From Haloarcula vallismortis ATCC 29715 (GTDB taxonomy: Archaea; Halobacteriota; Halobacteria; Halobacteriales; Haloarculaceae), in NCBI RefSeq assembly GCF_000337775.1, contig NZ_AOLQ01000007.1:124001-188000 (forward strand): a stretch of 64,000 nt of DNA. The letters are read 5' to 3'. The notes below the pieces were generated by a model. It was not told where the DNA came from. It saw only the letters and a program-made list of their open reading frames with translations, and ran no database searches. Positions 40,905 through 49,199 of this stretch are shown piece by piece (within the stretch, counting starts at the first letter, position 1; every line of letters starts with the position of its first letter). Both the position numbers and the translations under genes were made by a program.

Positions 40905-41399
40905 TCAGTTACGCTGGCTCGGGTCCGGCCAGCGGTAAATGACGTACGTTTCCGACTCCGGTTCGTCCGCAGGATTCCAGACCAGGCGAAGCGTCGCGTC
41001 GCGCAGGTCCAGAGCTGTCCCGCTACCGGTGAACTGCCCCTGATGTATCGTAATTTTCGTCCCCGACGTAATCCGCGTCGAGGCCTGTTGTATCGGGTCG
41101 GTGTCCAGTGTCACGTCGCTGCCGTCAGCTCGCTTGGCACCGGAGACGACAACGGTGAGGTTGTCCCTGTAGACGGTTTCACCGCTTTTGAAGCTGAGGT
41201 TCAGGTACTCTCCGTTGCCGGTGGTTCGCTCGCTGTAGTCGGCCACGATTGCGACCTGCGGTGCCTGTGTGGGTCGTTGCTCGCTGAAGCCGAGCGCGAA
41301 CACACCGATGGTGGCAGCGAGAATTGCGGCAATTCCGACGAGAATAACTACCCCGATGACTGGGCTCACGGCCCGACTTCGCCCATCTACCCGACTCAT
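40905..41399 (-). CDS. Type IV pilin-like secreted protein
   Basis: The 164-residue protein starts MSRVDGRSRAVSPVIGVVIL: a basic leader, the pilin peptidase region RAVSPVIG and a hydrophobic N-helix, as in archaeal DUF1628 pilins. The rest is a beta-rich domain (residues 45-164). After leader cleavage it would assemble into an adhesion pilus or sit in the membrane. It stands alone, with no assembly ATPase nearby. ATG 41399 matches the usual short leader. Confidence 0.82.
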   Translation of the reverse strand: MSRVDGRSRAVSPVIGVVILVGIAAILAATIGVFALGFSEQRPTQAPQVAIVADYSERTTGNGEYLNLSFKSGETVYRDNLTVVVSGAKRADGSDVTLDTDPIQQASTRITSGTKITIHQGQFTGSGTALDLRDATLRLVWNPADEPESETYVIYRWPDPSQRN

Positions 41400-41477
41400 T
41401 GGCCACAGGTGGGAACTGGGTATATAAAAGGAGCAGTGTCGACTCAGCGTTCGATATCTGACAGCGATACCACCCGG

Positions 41478-42476
41478 TTACGCTGTCGGGAACAGCGTCT
41501 CGGGGAGGTCGCCCGGCAGTTCGTCCCGGTGGTGGTCGGCCTCGAAGTCGGGGTCGGGACCCATCGGAACGATACGCTTCGGGCTCACGTCGGGGTGCGT
41601 GGTGTAGTAGTGTTCCGTGATGTGGTCCATATCGACCGTCTCGGCGACGCCGGGAAGCTGGTAGAGGTCCCGGAGGTACGGCCAGAGGTTGTCGTACTCG
41701 CGGATGAGCTTGTGGTTGCACATGAAGTGGGTGTGATACACTTCGTCGAAGCGAACGAGCGTCGTGAACATACAGATGTCTGCCTCAGTCAGGCGGTCGC
41801 CGGCGAGGAAGCGCTGGTCTTCGAGCACGGCGTCCCAGTGGTCCAGAGCATCGAACAGTTCTTCGACAGCCTCGTCGTAGGCCGACTGGCTGTCGGCGAA
41901 CCCACTGCGGTAGACGCCGTTGTTGATGGGCTCGTAGATGTCGTCGATGATGCGGTCGACCTCGTCCTGATAGCCCTCGGGGTAGAGGTCGACGTCGTTG
42001 GTCGACACATCGTCGAACTCCGTGTCGAGCATCCGGAGGATCTCCCTGGACTCGTTGTTGACGATGGTCTCTTCTTGCTTGTCCCACAGTACCGGGACCG
42101 TCACGCGACAGGTCGCGTCAGGGTCGGCTTCGACGTAGACCTCACGGAGGTAGTCCGACCCGTTGACCGTATCCGGCGTACAGCCCGCCTTCTCGGGCGT
42201 GAACTGCCAGCCGTCCTCACCGCGATACGGGTCGACGTAGTCGACGGTAATGGCGTCTTCGAGCCCCAGCAGCTTCCGGGCGACCAGAATCCGGTGGGCC
42301 CACGGACAGGCCCGGCAGGCGTACAGGTGGTACCGGCCGGCCTCGGGCTGAAACCGTGCGTCGGGGTCGTCCTCAATCCGGCCCCGGAAGGTCGTGTCCT
42401 GCCGGTCGAAGGCCCCGTCCTCGTTCGTTGTTTCGTACGCGTCGGTCCGCCATTCGCCGTCAACGAGCATATTCAT
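41478..42476 (-). CDS. Glutathione S-transferase-like protein, glutathionyl-hydroquinone reductase family
   Basis: From ATG 42476 (MNMLVDGEWRTDAYETTNED) the 332-residue protein has a thioredoxin-like domain with the catalytic CRACPWAHR motif, typical of the Xi-class/YqjG-ECM4 group. It continues with TVPVLWDKQEETIVNNESRE and a helical C-terminal domain. Family members reductively remove thiol adducts from hydroquinones. Haloarchaea use gamma-glutamylcysteine instead of glutathione, so the co-substrate is probably that thiol. ATG 42485 is an alternative start. Confidence 0.88.
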   Translation of the reverse strand: MNMLVDGEWRTDAYETTNEDGAFDRQDTTFRGRIEDDPDARFQPEAGRYHLYACRACPWAHRILVARKLLGLEDAITVDYVDPYRGEDGWQFTPEKAGCTPDTVNGSDYLREVYVEADPDATCRVTVPVLWDKQEETIVNNESREILRMLDTEFDDVSTNDVDLYPEGYQDEVDRIIDDIYEPINNGVYRSGFADSQSAYDEAVEELFDALDHWDAVLEDQRFLAGDRLTEADICMFTTLVRFDEVYHTHFMCNHKLIREYDNLWPYLRDLYQLPGVAETVDMDHITEHYYTTHPDVSPKRIVPMGPDPDFEADHHRDELPGDLPETLFPTA

Positions 42477-42696
42477 CGGTACCATTTGTAGGCGCGCGAA
42501 GCCTAAAAGAACGCGGTGACAGCGGTGTTACCGGGGTCGTACCGGTATTCTCCAGACGACTGGGAACAGCTACCCGGCCACCACAGCGACGGTCAATTTT
42601 GGACCGTTCGGGGTTGTGTGAGACACCACGGCACGCCGCCGGGCGGGTTCGAAGCCCTTATTGGGCCGCTCGGCGACGTATTCTCCAAGAGTACCT

Positions 42697-43230
42697 ATGT
42701 CGGACAAACCCGCCTCAATGTACCGGGACATCGACAAGCCCGCGTACACCCGACGCGAATACATCACAGGCATTCCCGGTTCAAAGATCGCACAGCACAA
42801 GATGGGCCGCAAACAGAAGGACGCCGACGACTACCCCGTCCAGATCAGCCTCATCGTCGAGGAGACCGTCCAGCTCCGCCACGGCTCGCTGGAGGCCTCC
42901 CGCCTGTCGGCCAACCGCCACCTCATCAAGGAGATCGGCGAAGAGGGCGACTACAAGATGACGCTGCGGAAGTTCCCCCACCAGGTCCTGCGCGAGAACA
43001 AGCAGGCGACCGGTGCCGGGGCCGACCGTGTCTCCGACGGGATGCGCGCTGCCTTCGGGAAGATCGTCGGGACCGCCGCCCGCGTTCAGGCCGGCGAGCA
43101 GCTGTTCACCGCCTACTGCAACGTCGAAGACGCAGAGCACGTCAAGGAAGCGTTCCGTCGTGCCTACAACAAGATCACGCCCTCCTGCCGCATCAAGGTC
43201 GAGCGTGGCGAAGAACTGCTGATCGCGTAA
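42697..43230 (+). CDS. rpl10e: Large-subunit ribosomal protein L10e (uL16)
   Basis: The 177-residue protein starts [20 protein letters not shown] and contains [13 protein letters not shown] and the [16 protein letters not shown]-like core (here [16 protein letters not shown]), diagnostic of archaeal L10e/uL16. It binds 23S rRNA near the tRNA acceptor ends. ATG 42697 is favoured over 42661 by family alignment. A TATA-like CCTTATTGG lies about 36 bases upstream. The 3' end of the gene is partly duplicated 64 bases downstream. Confidence 0.94.
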   Translation: MSDKPASMYRDIDKPAYTRREYITGIPGSKIAQHKMGRKQKDADDYPVQISLIVEETVQLRHGSLEASRLSANRHLIKEIGEEGDYKMTLRKFPHQVLRENKQATGAGADRVSDGMRAAFGKIVGTAARVQAGEQLFTAYCNVEDAEHVKEAFRRAYNKITPSCRIKVERGEELLIA

Positions 43231-43302
43231 CTCGGCCACCAACGTCTTCTGGCCGTTCATAGCACTCGGCAAAGAGCAACTGCTCGCGTCACTCGGACAG
43301 CA
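43213..43302. repeat. Decayed tandem duplication of the rpl10e 3' end
   Basis: GAACTGCTGATCGCGTAACT (from 43213, including the stop codon) recurs from 43277 as CAACTGCTCGCGTCACT, followed in both places by CGGnCA. The copies are 61-64 bases apart, with one 3-base deletion and a few substitutions. The second copy is non-coding. Confidence 0.45.
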
Positions 43303-43474
43303 GCGGTCCCCCGCCGTTCGTACGGCAGACCGACCGCCCCAGCTTCGTTTGTATCCGCCGCTGGAAAAGTATCGAGTGACGTCTCTGTCGGTGAGTAACT
43401 GAACGCAATCGCTTTCTTGAGTTGTGCTACCAACACCCAGAATACTCTTGCCCCCATCCAACGTAGTTCGACGT

Positions 43475-43672
43475 ATGGTACTCCGACTCGCACTCCTGGC
43501 CCTCGGCGTTCTCGAACTACTCCGGCCCCGGAAAGTCGTCAACTTCTGGATGGGGCTCGCAACGACAGATACCGACGAGATAGACCTTCGTCCGTGGGTG
43601 TACACTGCCGCCCGCGTCGAGGGCGCGCTCCTCGTGTTGTGGGTACTCCGGCGGCGTCGCACCAGCGGGTGA
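43475..43672 (+). CDS. Small membrane protein, 65 aa
   Basis: From ATG 43475 (MVLRLALLALGVLELLRPRK) the product has an N-terminal hydrophobic helix, a polar centre (ATTDTDEIDLRPWVYTAARV) and a second helix ending in a basic RRRRTSG tail. The two-helix hairpin layout is typical of small haloarchaeal membrane proteins. No family or function recognised. It converges on the UspA gene. Confidence 0.6.
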   Translation: MVLRLALLALGVLELLRPRKVVNFWMGLATTDTDEIDLRPWVYTAARVEGALLVLWVLRRRRTSG

Positions 43673-43731
43673 CTCGCCAGGCCGGTTGTGAAACGGCCCG
43701 GGCACCACACGACCGGTACTGCTGGCAGTTG

Positions 43732-44163
43732 CTACGTATCGCCGGACAGCCTGACAGTCAACACCGGTGTGTCTGCCGTCCGAACGACCTTCTCAGTGAC
43801 GCTCCCCAGTAGAAACCGATCCAGACCAGTCCGGCCGTGGGTTCCCATGACGATCATGTCGACGCCCGTAGTCTCGGCGTAGTCGATAATCTCCTCGTAC
43901 GGGTCGCCCATGCGGTGCTCGGCGACAACAGCCGCGCCGTGGTCGGCGATATCGTCGACAGTCTCATCGATGACCTGTTCGGTCTGTTCCTGCAGCGATT
44001 CGATGGTCGTTGCTTCTGCCGCAGCGCTCCCGAGATACGTCGAGTCGACGACAGAGAGCACGTGAATCGTCGCGTCGTGCGTCGCTGCCAGTTCGAGTGC
44101 GTGTGCAAGCGCCTCGTCCGCGCCGTCACTCCCGTCCGTCGGGAAGAGAATGTCGTCGTACAC
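43732..44163 (-). CDS. Universal stress protein (UspA) domain protein
   Basis: The 143-residue protein begins at GTG 44163 (YDDILFPTDGSDGADEALAH) and shows the ATP-binding signature GVDMIVMGTHGRTGLDRFLL with the LGSVTEKVVR tail, so it is of the ATP-binding UspA subclass. A TATA-like AATACTAAGT centred about 29 bases upstream fixes the GTG as a leaderless start; the long upstream frame is not coding. It probably supports stress or starvation responses. Confidence 0.88.
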   Translation of the reverse strand: MYDDILFPTDGSDGADEALAHALELAATHDATIHVLSVVDSTYLGSAAAEATTIESLQEQTEQVIDETVDDIADHGAAVVAEHRMGDPYEEIIDYAETTGVDMIVMGTHGRTGLDRFLLGSVTEKVVRTADTPVLTVRLSGDT

Positions 44164-44344
44164 GTATGACCCGTTTTCCCGCAGCGTACTTAGTATTTGT
44201 CTGACAATTTCTCTAATCAGTGTGTATTCATCGATTATACACTGTGGTTGGCGGCAAACAGTGCGCAATACCGAACAGAGTTCGGTCAGCGTGTATCGAA
44301 AGCGGCTGCGAGCGTGTTTTATTCCTTCAAGACAACTACACGCT

Positions 44345-45208
44345 ATGCACAGGCTGGCCGTCGCCACGAACGCCGAGACCTTCAAGCGGATGCAGCAGCC
44401 GCTGGCGGCCCGGGACATCGAGGTGGGCCACGTCGAGACGGCCGAGCGGACACTGGCGCTGGGCGAGAGTCCCTTCGCCGAGTACGACGTAGGCTTCGTC
44501 TACCCCTCCCGAATCATGGAGGGAGCAGTCGCCGACGCCCTGCTTGACGTGCCGTGGGTCAACGACCGCGAGGCTATCCTCCGCTCGCGGAACAAGGCCG
44601 ACGTGCTGGCGCGTCTCGGCCAAGCGGACGTGTCCGTCCCTGAGACTGTGGTCGTGTCGAACCCGGCGAGCGAGGCCGAGCTGACCGCGGCGTTCGAGCG
44701 GTTCGACCCACCCGTGGTCGTGAAGCCGAACTCGACGACCCGCGGTGTCGGCGTCGCAAAGGCCCACGATCTGGACTCGTTTCTCGGCATCGTCGACTAT
44801 CTGGATCTGGTCCACGACTACCGCGCGGTCGGCGACCAGTCGTTTCTTGTTCAGGAGTACATCGCCGACGCCACAGACTACCGCGTGATGGTCATCGACG
44901 GCGAGTACGTCGGCGCGGTCGAGCGCCGCCTCCCCGAAGCGAGCCGCGAGCAGGGCCGGTGGAAGCACAACGTCCACCGTGGGGCTGAGGCCGAAGGGCA
45001 GGAACTGCCGGCAGCGTTGCGCGAACTGGCCGAAGACGCGGCCGAGACACTGGACATCCCGTACCTCGGCGTCGACCTGCTGGTGACCGAAGGCCGCGCA
45101 GTAGTCAACGAAACGAACGCCCGACCGACAATCGACTCGGCGACGAAGTACGAAGACGGCTTCTGGGATGATCTCGCGGCGTTGATACGGCAAACCGCGG
45201 AGCGGTAG
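44345..45208 (+). CDS. RimK-like ATP-grasp ligase
   Basis: From ATG 44345 (MHRLAVATNAETFKRMQQPL) the 287-residue protein has the ATP-grasp elements: VVVKPNSTTRGVGVAKA (nucleotide-binding Lys and Gly loop), LVQEYIADATDYRVMVID and the metal-binding VNETNARPTI. RimK-type ligases attach glutamate or other amino acids to proteins, cofactors (F420) or LysW-type carriers. No carrier gene is nearby, so the acceptor is unknown. Confidence 0.87.
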   Translation: MHRLAVATNAETFKRMQQPLAARDIEVGHVETAERTLALGESPFAEYDVGFVYPSRIMEGAVADALLDVPWVNDREAILRSRNKADVLARLGQADVSVPETVVVSNPASEAELTAAFERFDPPVVVKPNSTTRGVGVAKAHDLDSFLGIVDYLDLVHDYRAVGDQSFLVQEYIADATDYRVMVIDGEYVGAVERRLPEASREQGRWKHNVHRGAEAEGQELPAALRELAEDAAETLDIPYLGVDLLVTEGRAVVNETNARPTIDSATKYEDGFWDDLAALIRQTAER

Positions 45209-45255
45209 CGAAGGGAGTGCGCTGTTCTCGCGTACCAACAGCAAGAGCGTGCGCG

Positions 45256-45642
45256 CTACAGTTCGATGTCGGCGGAGTCTTCTTCAGGGTCGAAGGTGAC
45301 CTCGAGGATACCGTTGTTGTACGTCGCGGCGGCGGAGTGCTCGTCGACACGGGTCGGCAGCGTCAGTCGTTCGTGGTACTCGCGCTCTGGACTTTCGGCG
45401 TTGATCGTGAGGACAGACCCGTCACACTTGAGGTCGATTGCGTCCTTGTCGACACCCGGAACGTCGGCGACGACCCGAATCTCCTCGTCGGTTTCGTGAA
45501 CATCGACGTGGAGGTCGGCCCCGCCGCCACCGGTGTCCCGGTCAATGTGAACGTCGCCTTCGGCCCCCATCATCTCGTCCATCATCCGCTCTATTTCCCG
45601 AAAGAACTCGTCGAACGGGTCGTCACTGTCATCGCGTCTCAT
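45256..45642 (-). CDS. Hsp20/alpha-crystallin family small heat-shock protein
   Basis: The 128-residue chaperone has a short acidic N-terminus (MRRDDSDDPFDEFFREIERM), then the alpha-crystallin domain: ADLHVDVHETDEEIRVVADV, PGVDKDAIDLKCDG, and the strand pair TYNNGILEVTF. The C-terminus lacks a clear IxI motif. CTTTTGAAAC about 28 bases upstream suits a leaderless start. It is shorter and more acidic than the Hsp20 at 21533. Confidence 0.9.
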   Translation of the reverse strand: MRRDDSDDPFDEFFREIERMMDEMMGAEGDVHIDRDTGGGGADLHVDVHETDEEIRVVADVPGVDKDAIDLKCDGSVLTINAESPEREYHERLTLPTRVDEHSAAATYNNGILEVTFDPEEDSADIEL

Positions 45643-45842
45643 TCCTATCGGTCAGTACGTCCGTCCGTTTCAAAAGCCTTCGGACGAATCTAGTATCTGC
45701 CAACAGCTACCATCGAGGGGCATCATCAGCCGAGATAGCACCCTCACTATTAATCATTCGAGCTCGAACACGCATAAACAAACACAAATTTACAACAAAT
45801 CCGAAAACACTTTACACTGACCGACTGCCTCTCTAGACACCA

Positions 45843-46847
45843 ATGAGTGAGCCAGTCCGCGTCGGCCTCAACGGCTTCGGCCGTATCGGCCGCAACGTAT
45901 TCCGCGCATCGTTACACAGCGACGACGTCGAGATCGTCGGTATCAACGACGTGATGGACGATTCGGAGATCGACTACTTCGCCCAGTACGACAGCGTCAT
46001 GGGCGAACTCGAAGGGGCAAGCGTCGACGACGGCGTCCTCACGGTCGACGGCACCGACTTCGAAGCGGGCATCTTCCACGAGACCGACCCCACACAGCTC
46101 CCGTGGGACGACCTCGACGTTGATGTGGCATTCGAAGCGACCGGCATCTTCCGCACCAAAGAGGACGCGAGCCAGCACCTCGACGCCGGGGCCGACAAAG
46201 TCCTCATCTCCGCGCCGCCGAAGGGCGACGAGCCGGTCAAACAGCTCGTCTACGGCGTCAACCACGACGAGTACGACGGCGAAGACGTCGTCTCGAACGC
46301 CTCCTGTACGACCAACTCCATCACGCCGGTGGCGAAGGTCCTTGACGAGGAGTTCGGCATCAACGCCGGCCAGCTGACCACGGTTCACGCATACACCGGC
46401 TCCCAGAACCTGATGGACGGCCCGAACGGCAAGCCCCGCCGTCGCCGCGCCGCCGCCGAGAACATCATCCCGACCTCGACCGGTGCCGCGCAGGCGGCCA
46501 CAGAGGTCCTGCCCGAACTTGAGGGCAAACTCGACGGAATGGCTATCCGCGTTCCGGTGCCGAACGGCTCTATCACCGAGTTCGTCGTCGACCTCGACGA
46601 CGACGTGACGGAAAGCGATGTCAACGCCGCCTTCGAAGACGCCGCCGCCGGCGAACTCGAAGGCGTGCTGGGCGTTACGAGCGACGACGTCGTCTCCTCG
46701 GACATCCTCGGGGACCCGTACTCCACGCAGGTCGACCTGCAGTCGACGAACGTTGTCTCCGGGATGACGAAGATTCTCACCTGGTACGACAACGAGTACG
46801 GCTTCTCGAACCGGATGCTCGACGTGGCCGAGTACATCACGGAGTAA
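45843..46847 (+). CDS. gap: Glyceraldehyde-3-phosphate dehydrogenase, bacterial (class I) type
   Basis: The 334-residue enzyme oxidises glyceraldehyde 3-phosphate with NAD(P)+ and phosphate. The Rossmann motif GLNGFGRIGRNVFRA opens the protein, the catalytic Cys155 lies in SNASCTTNS, and PNGSITEFVVD and WYDNEYGFSNR are present, all of the bacterial-type family rather than the archaeal class II enzyme. CTTTACAC about 31 bases before ATG 45843 is the likely TATA box. It is followed by pgk with an intervening candidate small RNA. Confidence 0.96.
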   Translation: MSEPVRVGLNGFGRIGRNVFRASLHSDDVEIVGINDVMDDSEIDYFAQYDSVMGELEGASVDDGVLTVDGTDFEAGIFHETDPTQLPWDDLDVDVAFEATGIFRTKEDASQHLDAGADKVLISAPPKGDEPVKQLVYGVNHDEYDGEDVVSNASCTTNSITPVAKVLDEEFGINAGQLTTVHAYTGSQNLMDGPNGKPRRRRAAAENIIPTSTGAAQAATEVLPELEGKLDGMAIRVPVPNGSITEFVVDLDDDVTESDVNAAFEDAAAGELEGVLGVTSDDVVSSDILGDPYSTQVDLQSTNVVSGMTKILTWYDNEYGFSNRMLDVAEYITE

Positions 46848-46905
46848 GCGCTGAAACGGTTTGGGACGCCAGTAAAGTTTATAATTATTATTCGCTAAGA
46901 ATAGG

Positions 46906-47049
46906 GCACACATAGAGTCCGAACCAGCACCTGACCCCTGTTCGGCTCTGTGTGTCGACACAGGCCCGTTTTCCCAGCCGGCGTGCTGTGTCCCGGCGCC
47001 GGCTGTGTACGGCGCAGGTGTCCCCACCACTCTCCGACCCCATTTTTTA
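46906..47049 (+). ncRNA. Candidate small non-coding RNA between gap and pgk
   Basis: A TATA-like TTTATAATTATT (46879-46890) lies about 25 bases before a highly structured stretch. Stem 1 (46908-46955) pairs CACACA, GAG, CCGAAC and AG with CT, GTTCGG, CTC and TGTGTG, with all bulges on one side. The palindrome TGTGTCGACACA (46952-46963) follows, then a 9-bp stem CAGCCGGCG/CGCCGGCTG (46976-47006), and a T6 run at 47044-47049. This is promoter, folded body and terminator in order. pgk has its own promoter-like GTTAAG near 47119. The ends are estimates. Confidence 0.5.
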
Positions 47050-47143
47050 CGTTGGCAGCAAGGCAGACCGCAGTGTTACCCCCAGCAGGTCGCTCGCTGT
47101 TCGGACTCGGAAACCGTTAAGCGGGCGGCAGGTTTCCTCTCGA

Positions 47144-48352
47144 ATGATGACTTTCCAGACGCTCGATGACCTCGACGATGGACAGCGCGTCCTCGTCCGA
47201 CTCGACCTCAACTCACCGGTCGAGGACGGCACAGTACAGGACAATCGACGGTTCGACCGCCACGCGGAGACTGTCAAGGAACTCGCTGACCGGGGGTTCG
47301 AGGTCGCAGTGCTGGCCCATCAGGGCCGCCCGGGCCGCGACGACTTCGTCTCGCTCGACCAGCACGCCGACATCCTCGCCGACCACATCGACCGCGACGT
47401 GGATTTCGTCGACGAGACCTACGGGCCACAGGCGATTCACGATATCGCCGACCTCGATAGTGGCGACGTGCTCGTTCTGGAGAACACGCGGATGTGTGAC
47501 GACGAACTGCCCGAGGAAGACCCCGAAGTGAAGGCCCAGACGGAGTTCGTCAAGACGCTGGCCGGGGAGTTCGACGCCTACATCAACGACGCCTACTCCG
47601 CGGCCCACCGCTCGCACGCCTCGCTCGTGGGCTTCCCGCTCGTGATGGATGCCTACGCCGGTCGCGTGATGGAGACCGAGTACGAGGCCAACACCGCCAT
47701 CGCCGAGAAGGAGTTCGACGGGCAGGTGACGATGGTCGTCGGCGGGACGAAGGCCACCGACGTCATCGACGTGATGACCCACTTAGACGAGAAGGTCGAC
47801 GACTTCTTGCTTGGCGGTATCGCCGGGGAACTGTTCCTGCGGGCCGCCGGCCACCCAGTCGGCTACGACATCGACGACGCGAACCTCTACGACGAGCAGT
47901 GGGAGGCAAACAGTGAGAAGATCGAGTCCATGCTCGAAGACCACCGGGACCAGATTACCCTCGCGGTCGACCTGGCCTACGAGGACGAGAACGACGACCG
48001 CGCCGAGCAGGCCGTCGACGACATCGACGAGAAAAGCGTCTCGTACCTCGACGTGGGCAGCGAGACCCTCATGGAGTACTCGCCGATCATCCGCGAGTCC
48101 GAGGCCGTCTTCGTGAAGGGCGCGCTAGGGATGTTCGAAGACGAACGGTTCTCGGTCGGGACTGCCGGTGTGCTCGAAGCCATCGCCGACACCGACTGTT
48201 TCTCCGTCGTCGGCGGCGGCGACACCTCACGCGCTATCGAGATGTACGGGATGGAAGAAGACGAGTTCGGCCACGTCTCCATCGCTGGCGGGGCCTACAT
48301 CCGGGCGTTGACCGGCGCACAACTGGTCGGCGTCGAAGTCCTCCAGCGCTAA
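47144..48352 (+). CDS. pgk: Phosphoglycerate kinase
   Basis: The 402-residue enzyme transfers phosphate between 1,3-bisphosphoglycerate and ADP. Seen are VLVRLDLNSPVEDGTVQDNR at the N-terminal substrate site, LAHQGRPGRDDFVSLDQHA, NDAYSAAHRSHASLVG, the ATP-site GGTKATDVI and the C-terminal VVGGGDTSRAI. ATG 47144 or 47147 (MMTFQTLDDLDDG) starts the conserved protein; the open frame from 46952 runs through the candidate RNA and is not coding. Together with gap it forms the lower glycolysis/gluconeogenesis pair. Confidence 0.96.
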   Translation: MMTFQTLDDLDDGQRVLVRLDLNSPVEDGTVQDNRRFDRHAETVKELADRGFEVAVLAHQGRPGRDDFVSLDQHADILADHIDRDVDFVDETYGPQAIHDIADLDSGDVLVLENTRMCDDELPEEDPEVKAQTEFVKTLAGEFDAYINDAYSAAHRSHASLVGFPLVMDAYAGRVMETEYEANTAIAEKEFDGQVTMVVGGTKATDVIDVMTHLDEKVDDFLLGGIAGELFLRAAGHPVGYDIDDANLYDEQWEANSEKIESMLEDHRDQITLAVDLAYEDENDDRAEQAVDDIDEKSVSYLDVGSETLMEYSPIIRESEAVFVKGALGMFEDERFSVGTAGVLEAIADTDCFSVVGGGDTSRAIEMYGMEEDEFGHVSIAGGAYIRALTGAQLVGVEVLQR

Positions 48353-48492
48353 CTGCGGCCTTTCGTCTCGGCGTGTCGCAGGTCCCAGTCGTTGCGTTCG
48401 TCGGGAACGTCGACGATCCGCCGCGTCTCGGTCGACTCCGTCCGTGCGTGGCGGGCAGTCCAGTCGTGGTCAGCGTCGGGCGTGGCTGCCAT
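48349..48492 (-). CDS. Small hypothetical protein, 47 aa, overlapping pgk end
   Basis: ATG 48492 opens MAATPDADHDWTARHARTES and the frame ends HAETKGRS at TAG 48349-48351, sharing four bases with the pgk 3' end. It is hydrophilic, rich in Arg, Asp and Thr, and contains no Cys. The composition (TETRRIVDVPDERNDWDLRH) looks like real haloarchaeal coding sequence, but I know no family. Expression evidence is needed to accept it. Confidence 0.5.
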   Translation of the reverse strand: MAATPDADHDWTARHARTESTETRRIVDVPDERNDWDLRHAETKGRS

Positions 48493-48620
48493 ACACTGCG
48501 TTACCAGCGGCGAGGGTAAATTCCTTCTGTCCAGAGTGTGTAAGTAATTACTCGATTCCGAGTCTATATTACGTCTCCGGGAAGCGAAGTGCTTTCCGCC
48601 AGCCGCGACGTATCTGGAGT

Positions 48621-49199
48621 ATGTTCACCGGAATCGTCGAGACGACCGGCGAGGTGCAGGCAGTCATCGATGACGAAGGCGGGCGTCGCATGCGGATCGG
48701 CGCGCCGTTCGAGGGACTCGACCACGGCCAGTCGATCAGCGTCAGCGGCGTCTGTCTCACCGTCGAGAAGGCGGCCGACGGCGAGTGGTTCGAGGTGTTT
48801 CTCGCGCAGGAAACCCTCGCCCGGACGTTCTTCGACGACCTCGACGGCGGTGACCGGGTGAACCTCGAACGGGCAATGCCCGCCGACGGCCGGTTCGACG
48901 GCCACATCGTGCAGGGCCACGTCGACACGACAGCCGAGGTTGTCGGTATCGAACAGGAGGGCGAGGACTGGACGTTCACGTTTTCCCTCCCGGAGGCCCA
49001 CCGGGACTATCTGGTACAGAAGGGGTCGATAACGGTCGACGGCATCAGCCTGACCGTCGCCGACCGGCGCTCCGAGGAGTTCGACGTGGCGATCATCCCG
49101 ACGACGTACGCCGAGACGACGCTGTCAGAGAAGTCGGTCGGCGACCCGGTGCATCTGGAGGTCGACGTGGTCGCGAAGTACGTCGAACAGTTGGCTTAA
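48621..49199 (+). CDS. ribE: Riboflavin synthase, alpha chain (lumazine-binding type)
   Basis: The 192-residue protein begins MFTGIVETTGEVQAV at ATG 48621 and shows two similar lumazine-binding halves (CLTVEK and GHIVQGHVDTTAEV, then SLTVADR). It disproportionates 6,7-dimethyl-8-ribityllumazine to riboflavin as a trimer. This is the bacterial-type enzyme, not the archaeal RibC. Its stop overlaps the convergent PrsW gene by four bases. Confidence 0.93.
   Translation: MFTGIVETTGEVQAVIDDEGGRRMRIGAPFEGLDHGQSISVSGVCLTVEKAADGEWFEVFLAQETLARTFFDDLDGGDRVNLERAMPADGRFDGHIVQGHVDTTAEVVGIEQEGEDWTFTFSLPEAHRDYLVQKGSITVDGISLTVADRRSEEFDVAIIPTTYAETTLSEKSVGDPVHLEVDVVAKYVEQLA

Noticed and set aside
45740-45820. 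AT-rich stretch upstream of gap as a possible replication origin or mobile-element edge
   Set aside because: It is short, without repeated origin boxes, and is adequately explained as the gap promoter.
46952-47143. 64-residue N-terminal extension of Pgk
   Set aside because: It lies in the structured intergenic region and has no counterpart in phosphoglycerate kinases.
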